Part shown: positions 26,856 to 36,377 of the stretch, piece by piece | Position numbering within the stretch: the stretch's first letter is position 1 | How the letters are laid out: each line of letters begins with the position of its first letter | Assembly: GCA_963794185.1 (NCBI GenBank) | Contig: CAWCDM010000135.1 | Location: 1 to 64,000, forward strand | Length of the DNA stretch: 64,000 nt | From: JAMXLO01 sp963794185 | GTDB lineage: Bacteria > Pseudomonadota > Alphaproteobacteria > Acetobacterales > Acetobacteraceae | Direction of reading: 5' to 3' | The notes under the pieces: generated by a model | The model's input: the letters and a program-made list of their open reading frames with translations, nothing else | Told to the model about the DNA's origin: nothing | The model's database searches: none | Translations under genes and position numbers: made by a program

Positions 26856-29175
26856 TCAGAATGTCACGCGCACGCCCGCGAACCCGCCGACCGGTGCGGC
26901 GGGGCTCAGGCTGCGCGGATTGGTGGCACCCGGCGCCTGCGCGAGAAACACCGAGCCAGTCGGCGAGAACGTGGCGAATGTCTCGTATTTCGCATTCGTG
27001 ACGTTCTGCACCCAGGCGAACAACTGGACATTGTCCGTCACCTGATACGACGTGCTCAGGTTCAGCGTGAAATAGCCTGGCAGCTTCGGCGTAAGATTGG
27101 CCTCGTCGCCGAACAGGAACGAACCGCTCGCGACGATCGCCGTGCCGCCTACGGTCCATTTGTCGGTCACCTTGTAGTAGGCGCCGAGCTTGGCCTGATT
27201 GGCCGGAATGCCGGGCAGGCGATTTCCCGGCTGCACGGTGATGTTGCCGTTCGCATCGGCCGCCGGATTGCTGCCGGCCGCCTCGACGAAGCCGCTCTGG
27301 AAGGTCGCGTCGACATAGGCGTAGGAGATATAGGCGAGCCAGCGCTCGTTCTTGAACTGCAGCGAGGCGTCGATGCCCTGGCGGCGCGTCTGGCCGATAT
27401 TGGCGAAGAACGCGCGCCCCGTGGTGACGCTGTTGACGAACGCGATGTCGTTGTTGAGGTTGCTGCGGAACAGCCCGACATTGTAGCTGAGGCGCGCGCC
27501 CTCGAACGGTGCGACGGCGCCGCGCAGGCCGGCCTCCATGGTGTAGGAGACCACCTGCTGGAGGTCCGGGTCGCCCACGAAGAAGTTGGCCAGGCTGCAC
27601 GAGTTGGTGGGGCCCGCGCAGGACAGCTCGGCCGGCGTGGGCGCGCGGTTCGCCACCGCATAGCCGGCATAGGCGGTGAGCCACGGCGCGACCTGATACG
27701 TGACGCCGCCCGCCGGGTTGAAGTGGTTGTAGCTATGATTGCCGGTCAGGTCGCCGCCGTTCTGGTCCGTCAGATCGACCAGCGCCGCGTTGAACCGTCC
27801 GGACACCGTCAGCGCGAGCCGGTCCGTGAGTTTCAAGGTATCGGCAAAGTAGATGCCATACGTGGCGTTGGCGATCGCGACGCGCACCGGCGAATTGCTG
27901 CCCGGCTCGTCGATCACCACGCCGGGCCCGACGAACACGCGGTCGAAGCGGCGTCAGCCCGCCGATGAACGAGGTGGCGCTGAACATGGTCTGCGCGCCG
28001 TCGAAGCTGAACCCGGCGATGAAGTGGTTGTCGAATCCGAACAGTGCATTGGTGTTGGTGACCTGCAGCGACGCGCCGTAGGCATTGGTGTTGGTGGTCT
28101 GGTTGTCCAGCTCTGAATAGGGTCCGCCGTTCAGGAAATCCGGGATGAACGCGCCGCCCAGCGAGGTGCTGGGAACGCCGTCGGCACACAGCAGCCCGGT
28201 GCCGTCGCTGCATGGCGTGTCGTTCGGCGCGTTGCCGTTGGTGACGCGTTGCAGGAAATACCGGTAGTAGGCGACGCCCTGCAGCGAGGTCGTGTCGGTC
28301 ACGTCCACGTTGCCGGTCAGGCTGACCGCGCCGTACTGGTTGGTGATCTGGTTGGGCGCGGTGAACTGCGCGGCGCGGTCGACCGCCAGCAGTTCGACCG
28401 GCGATGTGCCGGGGCCGTTGAGCACCGAGTGCGCCGCCGTGACGTTGAGGTGCAGCTCCGCCCGGTCGCTGCGCCAGCCGACATCGCCATAGATGTTCTG
28501 CAGTTCGGTGGACTGCAGGTCGCGCCAGCCGCCCTGGTGCAGCACGCTGCCGGCGACGTAGGTGGATGCGTTGCCGGACTGCTTGCCGTATTGGAACTCA
28601 CCCTGAACCTGGCCGAACGAGCCGCCCGAGACGCTGCTCTCGAAGCCCTGGTAGGTGAAGCCGTTCTTGAGCTGGACGTTCACCGCGCCGCCGAGCGCGT
28701 TGAGCCCGAACACCGGGTTGGAGCCCTCGAGGTTGATCCGGTCGATGGCGATGTTGGGGATCAGGTCCCAGTCCACCGTGTCGCCGAACGGCTGGTTGAA
28801 GCGCACGCCGTTGACGTAGACCGCGAGCCCCTGCGGCGTGCCCTGCAGCCCCGAGGCGGCGAAGCCGTGATACAGGAACGTCGGCTGGAACGGATTGCCC
28901 GACGCGGAGTCCAGGCTGACGCCGCCAACCTGCTGGTTGAGCGAGCCCAGCAGATCGGGCGTCCCTTCGCGGCGGAGGTCGTCGCTGTTCAACACGTGCG
29001 TTTCCGCCGGCACCAGATTGCGATCGATGCCGGAGCCGATCAGCGGCGAGGCGCCGATCACCTCGACCTGCGGCAGTTCGGTGACCGGCTGTCCCGCCGG
29101 TTGCTGTGGGGTCTGCGCGGCCGCCGCGCCCGTCAGCACGATCGCCATCGCCGCAATGCTCCACCCCGCTCGCAC
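26856..29175 (-). CDS. TonB-dependent outer-membrane receptor (frameshift), candidate lanthanide-chelate receptor
   Basis: A receptor of about 770 residues. A Sec signal ends A-A-A-A-Q, a TonB-box-like segment V-E-V-I-G-A follows, then the plug domain (Y-V-N-G-V-R-F-N-Q-P-F-G-D) and a 22-strand barrel ending G-G-F-A-G-V-R-V-T-F with the terminal aromatic of outer-membrane proteins. The frame breaks near 27955. The GTG start at 29175 was chosen because the signal peptide begins there and further extension would overlap the divergent kinase gene. Its location at the edge of the xoxF/pqq/lut-like island suggests a LutH-like role in lanthanide uptake. This is inferred from context, not from binding residues. 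Confidence 0.83.
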
Positions 29176-29326
29176 GCCGATGCCCCCGTTGACCCGTTGC
29201 GAGACGGATAAGGCCGCATGACGCGCGGGATGGCTATGGCGCAACTTCCCGATTTTGGCGAGAATGTTTCCCGAACTCACTGCCTGGCATGGAATGGGCG
29301 TGAGATTCCGGATGGGGAAACGGATC

Positions 29327-30688
29327 ATGCCGCTGCGGGTGCGGCTCATTGCATTGATCTGCCTGGTGCTGCTGGCCAGTCTGGCCTGCGGCAGCGTGCT
29401 GGTGGCTTGGCACGCGGCAAGCTCCGTGCGGACGGAACTGCGTGCCGCGCTCGATGTGGGCGCGAACACGATCCGCAACGGAATCTACGAGCTTGTCCGC
29501 TCGGGCGATCGCGCCGATGAGCTGCGGCACCTGGTCAGCACGTTCGACGGCAATCGTCACGTGCGCGCCATGCTGCTCGATGCGCGCGATCAGCCGGTCG
29601 CCGCCTCCGAGCTGTTCGTTCCGACGCAGCCGGCTCCCGGCTGGTTCCGTCGCCTGATCGGCGGCCGGACCGACGCTGTCCGCCTTCCGGTTCCACAGCT
29701 GGGCGACGGCGGTGGCGCCATCGTGCTGCAGGCCGATCCGGTCAACGAGATCGGCGAGGTGTGGGCCGGATCGCGCGACGCCGTGCTGGTGCTCGCGGGC
29801 TTTGCCCTGCTGAGCGCCTTGCTGATTTATGCCGTCATCGGGCGGGCTTTGCGCCCGCTCGAGAGCCTGTCGATCGCCTTCGAGCAGATCGGCAAGGGCA
29901 ACTATCACGGCAGGGTGTCGGAGCATGGCCCGCCCGAGCTGACGCGGCTGGCGAGCGGCTTCAATCTCATGACCCGGCGACTCGCCACGGCGGCGGCGCA
30001 GAACCGCCGGCTGAACGAGCGGCTGCTGACATTGCAGGCGGAGGAGCGCGCCGATCTCGCACGCGATTTGCATGACGAGGTGGGACCGCTGCTGTTCGCG
30101 GTCGAGATGACCGCGGCCACGATCGAACGTCTCGCGGGCAGTGACCGCGCGAGCGACATCCCGATGCATGTGAGTGCAATTCATGATGCGGTCGGTCGGG
30201 TGCAGCGTCATATGCGGACGATCCTCGGCCGACTGCGGCCGATCAGGGCAATGGGTCTGGAGGCCGCAATCGGTCGGCTGACGGCATTCTGGCGCAGCCG
30301 CCGTCCCGACATCGCATTCGCGGTAGATGTCTCGGTCGAGGAGGATCGGATCGGCGACGATCTCAAGGAGACGATCTACCGAGTCGTCCAGGAAGGCGTG
30401 AGCAATGCGATCCGGCACGGCAAACCGGCGCACGTGAAGATTGCCATCGCGCACGGCGATGATGGAATTCGCGTCGAGGTGACGGATGACGGTATCGGCA
30501 TGACGGCGGATGGCATGACCGTGCGTGGTCCCACGCAGGTCGGACTGATCGGCATGCGCGAGCGCGTGATGGCAATGGCCGGTTCGCTTGCGATCCAGCA
30601 GGGCCGCAACGGAAGAGGGCTCGCGCTGGTTGCCTCCTTGCCGTGCCTGAATGCGCGGCGATCACAGCACGTGGACGCGCCCGAATGA
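29327..30688 (+). CDS. Membrane sensor histidine kinase, NarL/HisKA_3 type
   Basis: About 453 residues. There are two membrane helices (near 8-28 and 165-187) around a periplasmic sensor loop, then a HAMP segment R-A-L-R-P-L-E-S-L. The dimerisation helix holds the phospho-acceptor L-A-R-D-L-H-D-E-V-G-P. The ATPase domain has the N-box V-Q-E-G-V-S-N-A-I-R-H-G and G-box V-T-D-D-G-I-G-M. The ATG at 29327 has GGGGAAACGG before it, while ATGs at 29264 and 29312 are alternatives. It is divergent from the TonB receptor and coupled to the response regulator. A role in controlling quinoprotein genes is likely from position. Confidence 0.9.
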   Translation: MPLRVRLIALICLVLLASLACGSVLVAWHAASSVRTELRAALDVGANTIRNGIYELVRSGDRADELRHLVSTFDGNRHVRAMLLDARDQPVAASELFVPTQPAPGWFRRLIGGRTDAVRLPVPQLGDGGGAIVLQADPVNEIGEVWAGSRDAVLVLAGFALLSALLIYAVIGRALRPLESLSIAFEQIGKGNYHGRVSEHGPPELTRLASGFNLMTRRLATAAAQNRRLNERLLTLQAEERADLARDLHDEVGPLLFAVEMTAATIERLAGSDRASDIPMHVSAIHDAVGRVQRHMRTILGRLRPIRAMGLEAAIGRLTAFWRSRRPDIAFAVDVSVEEDRIGDDLKETIYRVVQEGVSNAIRHGKPAHVKIAIAHGDDGIRVEVTDDGIGMTADGMTVRGPTQVGLIGMRERVMAMAGSLAIQQGRNGRGLALVASLPCLNARRSQHVDAPE

Positions 30689-31302
30689 AAATCCTGCTGG
30701 TCGACGATCATGTGATTGTCCGGTCCGGCCTGCGCAATCTGCTGATGTCGGTGTCGGACGCACAGATTTCCGAGGCCGCAACCGGGCGCGATGCTCTGCT
30801 GCGGTTGCGACAGGACCGCCCCGACCTTGTGCTGCTCGATCTCAATCTGCCGGGCATCGGCGGCCTGGAGTTGCTGCGCAGAATGCTGCTAGAGGACAAG
30901 GCGGTGCGCATCCTCGTGCTGAGCATGCATGCGGAGCCGCTGTACGCTGCGCGCGCGATGGAGCTGGGTGCGCGCGGCTATCTCAGCAAGAATGCATCGG
31001 CCGAAGAACTGTTGACCGCGGTGCGGCGCGTGACGGAGGGCGGCCGGTACATCGAGAGCGAGATCGCGCAGGAACTGGCAGTGCAAACGGTGTCCCCCGG
31101 TCATGGTCTGCAGGACCTGACGGAACGGGACCTCGAGATCATGCGGCTCATGGCCGAAGGCATGAGTTTGGCAGAGATCGCGGATGCGCTTGGCATCGGC
31201 TACAAGACGGTCGCCAATGCGTGCAGCCAGATCAAGGCCAGGCTCGGCGTGACGCGCACGAACGAACTGGTTCGCCTCGCGATGACGCTCGGGATTGCCT
31301 GA
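30685..31302 (+). CDS. NarL/LuxR-family response regulator
   Basis: A 205-residue two-domain regulator. The receiver has acidic pocket L-V-D-D-H near residue 5, phospho-acceptor Asp in V-L-L-D-L-N-L-P-G near 54, and the conserved lysine in Y-L-S-K-N-A-S. The C-terminal LuxR-type helix-turn-helix reads L-T-E-R-D-L-E-I-M-R-L-M-A-E-G, then E-I-A-D-A-L and K-T-V-A-N. It overlaps the kinase gene by ATGA, so the two form one operon. Likely targets are the adjacent TonB receptor, quinoprotein or xox genes. No binding site could be defined. Confidence 0.93.
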   Translation: MKILLVDDHVIVRSGLRNLLMSVSDAQISEAATGRDALLRLRQDRPDLVLLDLNLPGIGGLELLRRMLLEDKAVRILVLSMHAEPLYAARAMELGARGYLSKNASAEELLTAVRRVTEGGRYIESEIAQELAVQTVSPGHGLQDLTERDLEIMRLMAEGMSLAEIADALGIGYKTVANACSQIKARLGVTRTNELVRLAMTLGIA

Positions 31303-31326
31303 CCGCAGGATCGGTAACTCCTCATA

Positions 31327-31387
31327 GTCATCCCCGCGAAAGCGGGGACCCAGTTGCCGCCTGGGTTCCCGCTTGCGCGGGGATGAC
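31327..31387. repeat. Intergenic palindrome, GTCATCCCCGCG family
   Basis: Arms of 27 bases (31327-31353 and 31361-31387) are inverted copies with two mismatches around a 7-base loop, TTGCCGC. A diverged relative lies at about 55448-55546. It starts 25 bases after the response regulator stop and probably also serves as its terminator. Confidence 0.8.
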
Positions 31388-31489
31388 GAGAAGAATGGGC
31401 GGGGATGACGACAAGTACGGAAGGCTGGTCGCAACCGACGCAGTTGTACCAGACCCCCTTGATGCTGACACTCGATCGCCGCTCTTATC

Positions 31490-31574
31490 GTCATGCCGAC
31501 GGAGGTCGGCATCCACGACTTGCCTTGCCGGGATAAGCAAAGATGTGGATGGCGGGCCTTCGCCCACCATGACG
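31490..31574. repeat. Intergenic palindrome, CGTCATGCCGAC family
   Basis: Bounded by CGTCATG and CATGACG, with inner blocks GTCGGCATCCACGACTTG and GTGGATGGCGGGCCTTCGCC. A close relative is at 34774-34896. Together with 31327-31387 it fills most of the 336 bases between the response regulator and the next gene, and no gene is seen there. Confidence 0.75.
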
Positions 31575-31638
31575 GGGAGCACCAGCCGGAGAGGCAATCT
31601 TATTGTCACATGGTATTACAGCAATTTGCGGCGAGCCT

Positions 31639-32061
31639 TCACCGGCTCTCCTGCCAGCTTGCCCGCACCTGGATCTCGCACTGGAACTGCAGCGGCCCTT
31701 GGCAATATCCCCACAGACAGATCCGCGTATTGCCGGTGTCCACCCTGGTCCGGGCCTCGGCCTTTTCGACCTTCCAGTCCGGGTCACCGCCGGGGTCCAT
31801 CATCCGCGCGGTGACCACCTCGGTCTTGACGGACTCCGGCGCAATCTTCCACCCCGCTTGCGCAGTGGCACAGCTCTCGTTCGTCAGCATATGGGTCGGT
31901 GTTTCCGCGCGCAGGATCAGTGCCGTCTCGTGCACCTCGAGCCCGTTGGAAACTGTTCTGGTTTCCGCTGCTGCATGCGCGAGGGCACCATAGGTGATGA
32001 CGGCGGTCAAAGCCAAGGTCCATCCGATCCGGCTGCGTCGCACGTCGTCCCCCTCTGGCAT
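31639..32061 (-). CDS. Small exported protein, function unknown
   Basis: About 140 residues from the ATG at 32061. A signal peptide I-G-W-T-L-A-L-T-A-V-I-T-Y-G-A-L-A ends A-H-A-A-A, and a GTG at 32043 is an alternative start. The mature part has three spaced cysteines (N-E-S-C-A-T, R-I-C-L-W-G-Y-C and F-Q-C), suggesting disulfides in the periplasm. It is convergent with the two-component operon and divergent from the Rieske/quinoprotein pair, hence possibly part of the same regulon. I do not recognise the family. Confidence 0.7.
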   Translation of the reverse strand: MPEGDDVRRSRIGWTLALTAVITYGALAHAAAETRTVSNGLEVHETALILRAETPTHMLTNESCATAQAGWKIAPESVKTEVVTARMMDPGGDPDWKVEKAEARTRVDTGNTRICLWGYCQGPLQFQCEIQVRASWQESR

Positions 32062-32183
32062 TGACCTGATGACTTCTAGCTGATTCCGGCTTGCCCCAAA
32101 ACACGATCGGGGGCCTGCGTGACAATGACGACCGCGGCTGATAGCGTACTGAAAACGAGTGCCAGGGCAGGAGATGTTGGCCG

Positions 32184-32855
32184 TTGACGAATGATTCCTA
32201 CGAACGCGGTACCATCGACCAGGCAGCCCACCAGAATGCGGATACTGATGCAGCGGCGCCCGACGGAACCGTGCGTGGCACACCGTGTCCCTGCGCAATC
32301 GCGACGACGGGGCGGCGGGCGCTGCTCGCCGCCGGCGTCGGCTTTGGTGTCGGGCTGGCTGCGAAGGCGGCGGGCGCGCAAGACGATCCGACCCATGATC
32401 GGCCGAGGGAGGGCGATCTGCTGGTCAAGGCGGGCGATACTGCCCCGACGGCGCTGACGCCGGACGACATCCCGCTCGGCGCCGGACAGATCCTGGCTTG
32501 GCCGATGGATCCCGCCGGCAGCGTCGTGCGCGATGGCTCGCGTCTCAACAAGGTGCTGCTGCTGCGGCTCGATCCGGCGGTCTACGATGCACAGACGGCG
32601 GAGCGCTCCGCGGGTGGCGTGGTGGCCTACTCGGCGATCTGTCCGCACACCGGTTGCGAGGTGGTGAACTGGCTCAATGATCAGCAGATTCTCGACTGCC
32701 CGTGCCATAACTCCGAATACGATCCGAAAGCCGGTGCGCGCGTGGTCAGTGGGCCGTCGCCGCGAGGGCTGGCGGCGCTGCCGCTGCGCATCGTGGACGG
32801 CAGGCTGATGGTTGCGCGGCCGTTCATCGGTCGGTTGGGAATCCAACAGATCTGA
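32184..32855 (+). CDS. Exported Rieske [2Fe-2S] protein paired with a quinoprotein dehydrogenase
   Basis: A 223-residue protein. A Tat-like segment T-T-G-R-R-A-L-L-A-A-G-V-G-F (41-54) ends A-A-G-A-Q, then a Rieske fold. Cluster ligands are Cys153-Pro-His155 and Cys172-x-x-His175. Additional Cys158 and Cys174 would make the disulfide typical of high-potential Rieske proteins. The TTG start at 32184 follows an AGGAGA site, and the 40 residues before the Tat motif are unusual. The quinoprotein gene begins 41 bases downstream, so this protein is a plausible electron acceptor for that enzyme. It lacks a cytochrome b partner here, so it is not a bc1 subunit. Confidence 0.85.
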   Translation: MTNDSYERGTIDQAAHQNADTDAAAPDGTVRGTPCPCAIATTGRRALLAAGVGFGVGLAAKAAGAQDDPTHDRPREGDLLVKAGDTAPTALTPDDIPLGAGQILAWPMDPAGSVVRDGSRLNKVLLLRLDPAVYDAQTAERSAGGVVAYSAICPHTGCEVVNWLNDQQILDCPCHNSEYDPKAGARVVSGPSPRGLAALPLRIVDGRLMVARPFIGRLGIQQI

Positions 32856-32896
32856 AATCCAACAGGCGTGTCCGATAACAACGAAGGAGGGAACCG

Positions 32897-34720
32897 GTGC
32901 TCGACAAACAAAACAAGTGGCGTGCGACAGCAGTTGCCGCGCTGACGCTTGGCTTGCTCACTTCCTCTGCGCTCGCCCAGCAGCCTGGGCCCAATCCGCC
33001 ACCGGCGCCACCGGCCGCACCCGACCCCATGCCGCCCAACGGCGACCCGGTTGCCACGCCGCTGCCACTCGCGCCTGAACTTTCTTCGTACAAGCCGGTC
33101 ACCGCCGATCGACTGAAGCAGCCCGATGACGGCGACTGGCTGATGTTCCGCCGCACCTACAACGGCTGGGGCTACAGCCCGCTCGCCCAGATCACCACGG
33201 CGAACGCCTCGCACCTGCACCCGGTGTGGAGCATGGCGACCGGCCAGGTCGAAGGCCATCAGGCGCCGCCGATGGTCAACAACGGCGTCATGTTCGTCGC
33301 CACGCCGGGAAACCAGGTGCTGGCGATCAACGCCAAGACCGGCGATCTGCTGTGGCGTTTCAAGCGGCCGATTCCCGAGGACATGCTGCAATTGCACCCG
33401 ACCAGCCGCGGTGTCGGGCTGTGGGGCGACAAGGTGTTCTTCGCCGCGACCGACGCCGACTTGTCGCGCTGGATGCGCGGACCGGAAAGCAGGTGTGGAG
33501 CTCCAAGGTCGAGGACTACACGAAGGGCTACTACATGTCGCTGGCGCCGCTGGTGATCGACGGCAAGGTGCTGGTCGGCTCGTCTGGCGGCGAGCTCGGC
33601 GTGCGCAGTTTCGTCGTTGCATTCGATGCGGACACCGGCAAGGAACTGTGGCGCACGTATACCATACCCGCGCCTGGCGAACCCGGCAGCGAGACGTGGC
33701 CGCAGGGCAATCAGTGGAAGACCGGTGGCGGTTCCGTGTGGGTCACCGGCGTGTTCGATCCGGAGACCAATTTGACATTCTGGGGCACCGGCAATGGCGG
33801 CCCCTGGATGGGCGATCAAAGGCCTGGCGACAATCTCTACACTGACTCGGTCATGGCGCTCGATGCGGCGACCGGCAAGGTCAAGGGATATCACCAGTAC
33901 GTTCAGAACGAGTTCGTGGGACTGGGACGAGGTGTCGCCGCCGATCATCGTGGACTACATGCATGATGGAAAGACGGTGAAGGGTCTCGTCGATGTCGCG
34001 CGCGACGGCTATCTGTGGATGCTCGAGCGCACCGCCGACAAGATCAACTTCGTCGCCGGTCAGCCCTTCGTCTACCACAACACGTTCACCGCCCTCGATC
34101 CGAAGACCGGCCATCCGATCGTGGCGCCGGAGCACAAGCCGGGCACCGGCAAGCTGGCCGATTTCTGCCCGAGCCTGTGGGGTGGCAAGGACTGGCCACC
34201 GGTGGCCTACAGCCCGAAGACCAAGCTGCTTTACATCCCGGCCAATGAAAACCTGTGCGGGGCGATCGTTGGGCGTCCCGTTACCTATGTCGCGGGTCAG
34301 CCTTATACCGGCGTGACCAGTTGGCTCTATCTCCGCAAGGGCGCCGACCATATCGGCGAGGTCCAGGCATGGAACCTCGACACCGGGAAGAAGGAGTGGA
34401 CGCACAGCTACGGCATGAGCCAGAACTGGGGACCTCTGTTGGCGACCGCCGGCGATGTGCTGTTCGAGGGCGGCACCAACGACCGCAAGTTCCGCGCACT
34501 GGATGCGACGAACGGCAAGGTCCTGTACGAGATCGGTCTGCCCTCCGGCGTCAACGGCGTTCCAATGTCGTTCCAGGTCGACGGCAAGCAGTATGTTGCC
34601 GTGCAGAGCGGATGGGGCGTCGATGCGGCGCGCATGCAGCTGCGGCTGAACCTGGTGCGGCCCGGTGCGTATCCCGAGGTGCCGCAAGGCGGCTCGATCT
34701 GGGTGTTCGCTGTCGATTGA
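32897..34720 (+). CDS. PQQ-dependent alcohol dehydrogenase, predicted lanthanide type (two frameshifts)
   Basis: Periplasmic eight-bladed quinoprotein of about 607 residues. A GTG start after AAGGAGGG precedes a signal peptide ending A-L-A-Q and a 40-residue proline-rich linker. Metal/PQQ ligands are Glu in S-S-G-G-E-L-G-V-R, Asn in G-T-G-N-G-G, and Asp-x-Asp in S-W-D-W-D-E-V. The second Asp marks lanthanide-dependent enzymes. The vicinal Cys-Cys of methanol dehydrogenases is missing, with H-P-T-S-R-G in its place. The frame breaks near 33468 (a G lost) and near 33915 (a T gained). No haem motif is fused, so electrons must leave by a partner, perhaps the Rieske protein upstream. Confidence 0.9.
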
Positions 34721-34773
34721 TGCTTGGCAGGGGACAGTCGAATCAGCTGATGACACACTGACTTGCTTCCGCA

Positions 34774-34896
34774 CGTCATGCCGACCCACGGGTCGGGCCA
34801 GAGGCCCGCCCGAGGACAGATTCCGGTCGGCATCCACGACTTTGCCGCTCGCACGCAGAAAAGACGTGGATGGCGGGCCTTCGCCCGCCATGACGG
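34774..34896. repeat. Intergenic palindrome, CGTCATGCCGAC family, long form
   Basis: Runs from CGTCATGCCGACC to CGCCATGACGG with the same inner blocks as 31490-31574 plus an inserted GGGCCAGAGGCCCGCCC hairpin. It lies between the quinoprotein and the Sel1 gene. Confidence 0.75.
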
Positions 34897-34937
34897 TGTG
34901 ACCATCGGCCGCTCGGGTTGCTTCGGCGCATCGCACC

Positions 34938-35450
34938 GTGCTTGGTTGCGCGATGTGCTCGAGATCGTTGGCGGGTTGGGTGTCGTTGGTCGTGGCTGCC
35001 GTGTCCGCTTGCGGTACGGCCGCGGCGCAGGATTTCCGCTCGGGTCTGTCGGCCTACAACGGCGGCGACTACGCGCGTGCCTTCCATGACTGGCTCGGCC
35101 TGGCGGAACAGGGCGATGCGGCAGCAGAGGCTGGCATCGGCTTCCTGTTTCACAAGGGACTTGGCGTGACGCAGGACGACGCCGAGGCCGCGACGTGGTT
35201 TGTCAAGGCCGCGGAACAGGGGCAGGCCGAAGCACAGTTGCTGCTGGGGACGCTGTTCTTCTTCGGACAGGGCGTGCCGCAAAGTTACGTCTCCGCTTTC
35301 GCCTGGTGCGACATTGCCGAGACGAACGGCCAGTCGGATGCGTTGGAATGCCGCGATGCATCGCTGGAACACATGACGCCCGCCGAGATGGCGCAATCCT
35401 TCAAGATCGTCAGCGAGTGGCTGGGCAGGCATCCGCAACCCGCGCCTTGA
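34938..35450 (+). CDS. Exported Sel1-repeat protein
   Basis: About 165-170 residues. A signal peptide (V-S-L-V-V-A-A-V-S-A-C-G-T-A-A-A-Q) is followed by three Sel1-like repeats, e.g. A-E-A-G-I-G-F-L-F-H-K-G-L-G-V and A-Q-L-L-L-G-T-L-F-F-F-G-Q-G-V. Sel1 proteins are helical scaffolds for protein-protein contacts. The start may be the GTG at 34938 or the ATG at 34953. Similar small Sel1 proteins occur in envelope complexes, so a scaffolding role near the periplasmic dehydrogenase system is possible but unproven. It is convergent with the tonB gene. Confidence 0.82.
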   Translation: MLGCAMCSRSLAGWVSLVVAAVSACGTAAAQDFRSGLSAYNGGDYARAFHDWLGLAEQGDAAAEAGIGFLFHKGLGVTQDDAEAATWFVKAAEQGQAEAQLLLGTLFFFGQGVPQSYVSAFAWCDIAETNGQSDALECRDASLEHMTPAEMAQSFKIVSEWLGRHPQPAP

Positions 35451-35483
35451 CGGTGCGCCTGTGCCGGCACCGGTTCGCGGTGT

Positions 35484-36311
35484 TCAGTTGTTGAGATGAA
35501 ACCGGATCGGGACTTCGGCGACCGCGGGCAGAGACTTCCCGGCCTGCGTTGCTGGAATGAACCGCCACTGACGCACCGCCGAAAGAGCGGCCGCGTCGAG
35601 ACTTGGATGGCCGCTTGACCCCATCACTTCGACGTCGAGCGGCATTCCGTCCGCGGATACGCTGACGCGCAGCACCACGCGTCCTTCTTCGCCGCGCCGC
35701 CGCGCAATTTCGGGGTAGGTCGGCGCTCGGTTCGTCTCCATGCCGGCGACCGGTCGCGGGGGAACAAGCGCCGCGGTCACGGACGGGCCGGCAGGACCGA
35801 TCACAGCTGATTGCTGCTCTGCTGGCGCGGCAGAGTGCGGCGGTGCAGCAGCGAGCGGCGTGGTCGGGGCGGTGCGGGCATGTGTAGCGGGCTGCCTTGG
35901 CGCAGGCCTTTGCACCGGAGGCGGCGGTTCCTTTGGGGCGGGCTCTGCATTTTCTGTCTGCGCGGGTGCGGGCGCCGGCGGTGTTGGAGCGGGTATTTCT
36001 GGCGCCAGTGGGACAGGCGGCGGTGTTGGCTCGGTCGCCGGTGTCTCGTCGTTGTGTTCAGCGGGCGCTGGCGCAACGTTGTCGATGATGGGTGATGCCA
36101 CATCGGCCGCCGATGGCAGTGCGGCCGGTGCAGGTGCGAACACCATCGCGATACTCGATTCTGGTGGTATGGCAGGCGGTTCCGTGCGCCTTGGGAGGAA
36201 CACCATCGCCGCGAGAAGGACCGCAGCATGGGCCAGAAGCGATAGACCGATCGCTGAAAACTCTGGAGTTCGTGCGCGACCAACCTGATGCCGCGCGTCG
36301 CGCGGTTCCAC
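35484..36311 (-). CDS. tonB: TonB energy-transducing protein
   Basis: About 275 residues. One N-terminal membrane anchor reads F-S-A-I-G-L-S-L-L-A-H-A-A-V-L-L. A long Pro/Ala/Glu-rich periplasmic spacer follows (about 60-180). The C-terminal TonB domain has Y-P-E-I-A-R-R-R-G-E-E-G-R-V-V-L-R-V, then A-A-L-S-A-V-R-Q-W-R-F-I-P-A. The GTG at 36311 is taken as start because the anchor follows soon after and upstream sequence is the palindromic repeat. It would energise the nearby TonB-dependent receptor. No exbB/exbD genes are in the window. Confidence 0.85.
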   Translation of the reverse strand: MEPRDARHQVGRARTPEFSAIGLSLLAHAAVLLAAMVFLPRRTEPPAIPPESSIAMVFAPAPAALPSAADVASPIIDNVAPAPAEHNDETPATEPTPPPVPLAPEIPAPTPPAPAPAQTENAEPAPKEPPPPVQRPAPRQPATHARTAPTTPLAAAPPHSAAPAEQQSAVIGPAGPSVTAALVPPRPVAGMETNRAPTYPEIARRRGEEGRVVLRVSVSADGMPLDVEVMGSSGHPSLDAAALSAVRQWRFIPATQAGKSLPAVAEVPIRFHLNN

Positions 36312-36377
36312 CGTTGGGAGTTCGAGAGCGGTCGCCGCTACCGGCCTCGAGGACAAGGGTGGCGCTGAGGAAAAGTG

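Noticed and set aside
26778..27968. Plus-strand frame of about 400 codons over the TonB receptor
   Set aside because: Low-complexity G/E-rich start from the purine tract and no motifs. The minus strand encodes clear receptor blades.
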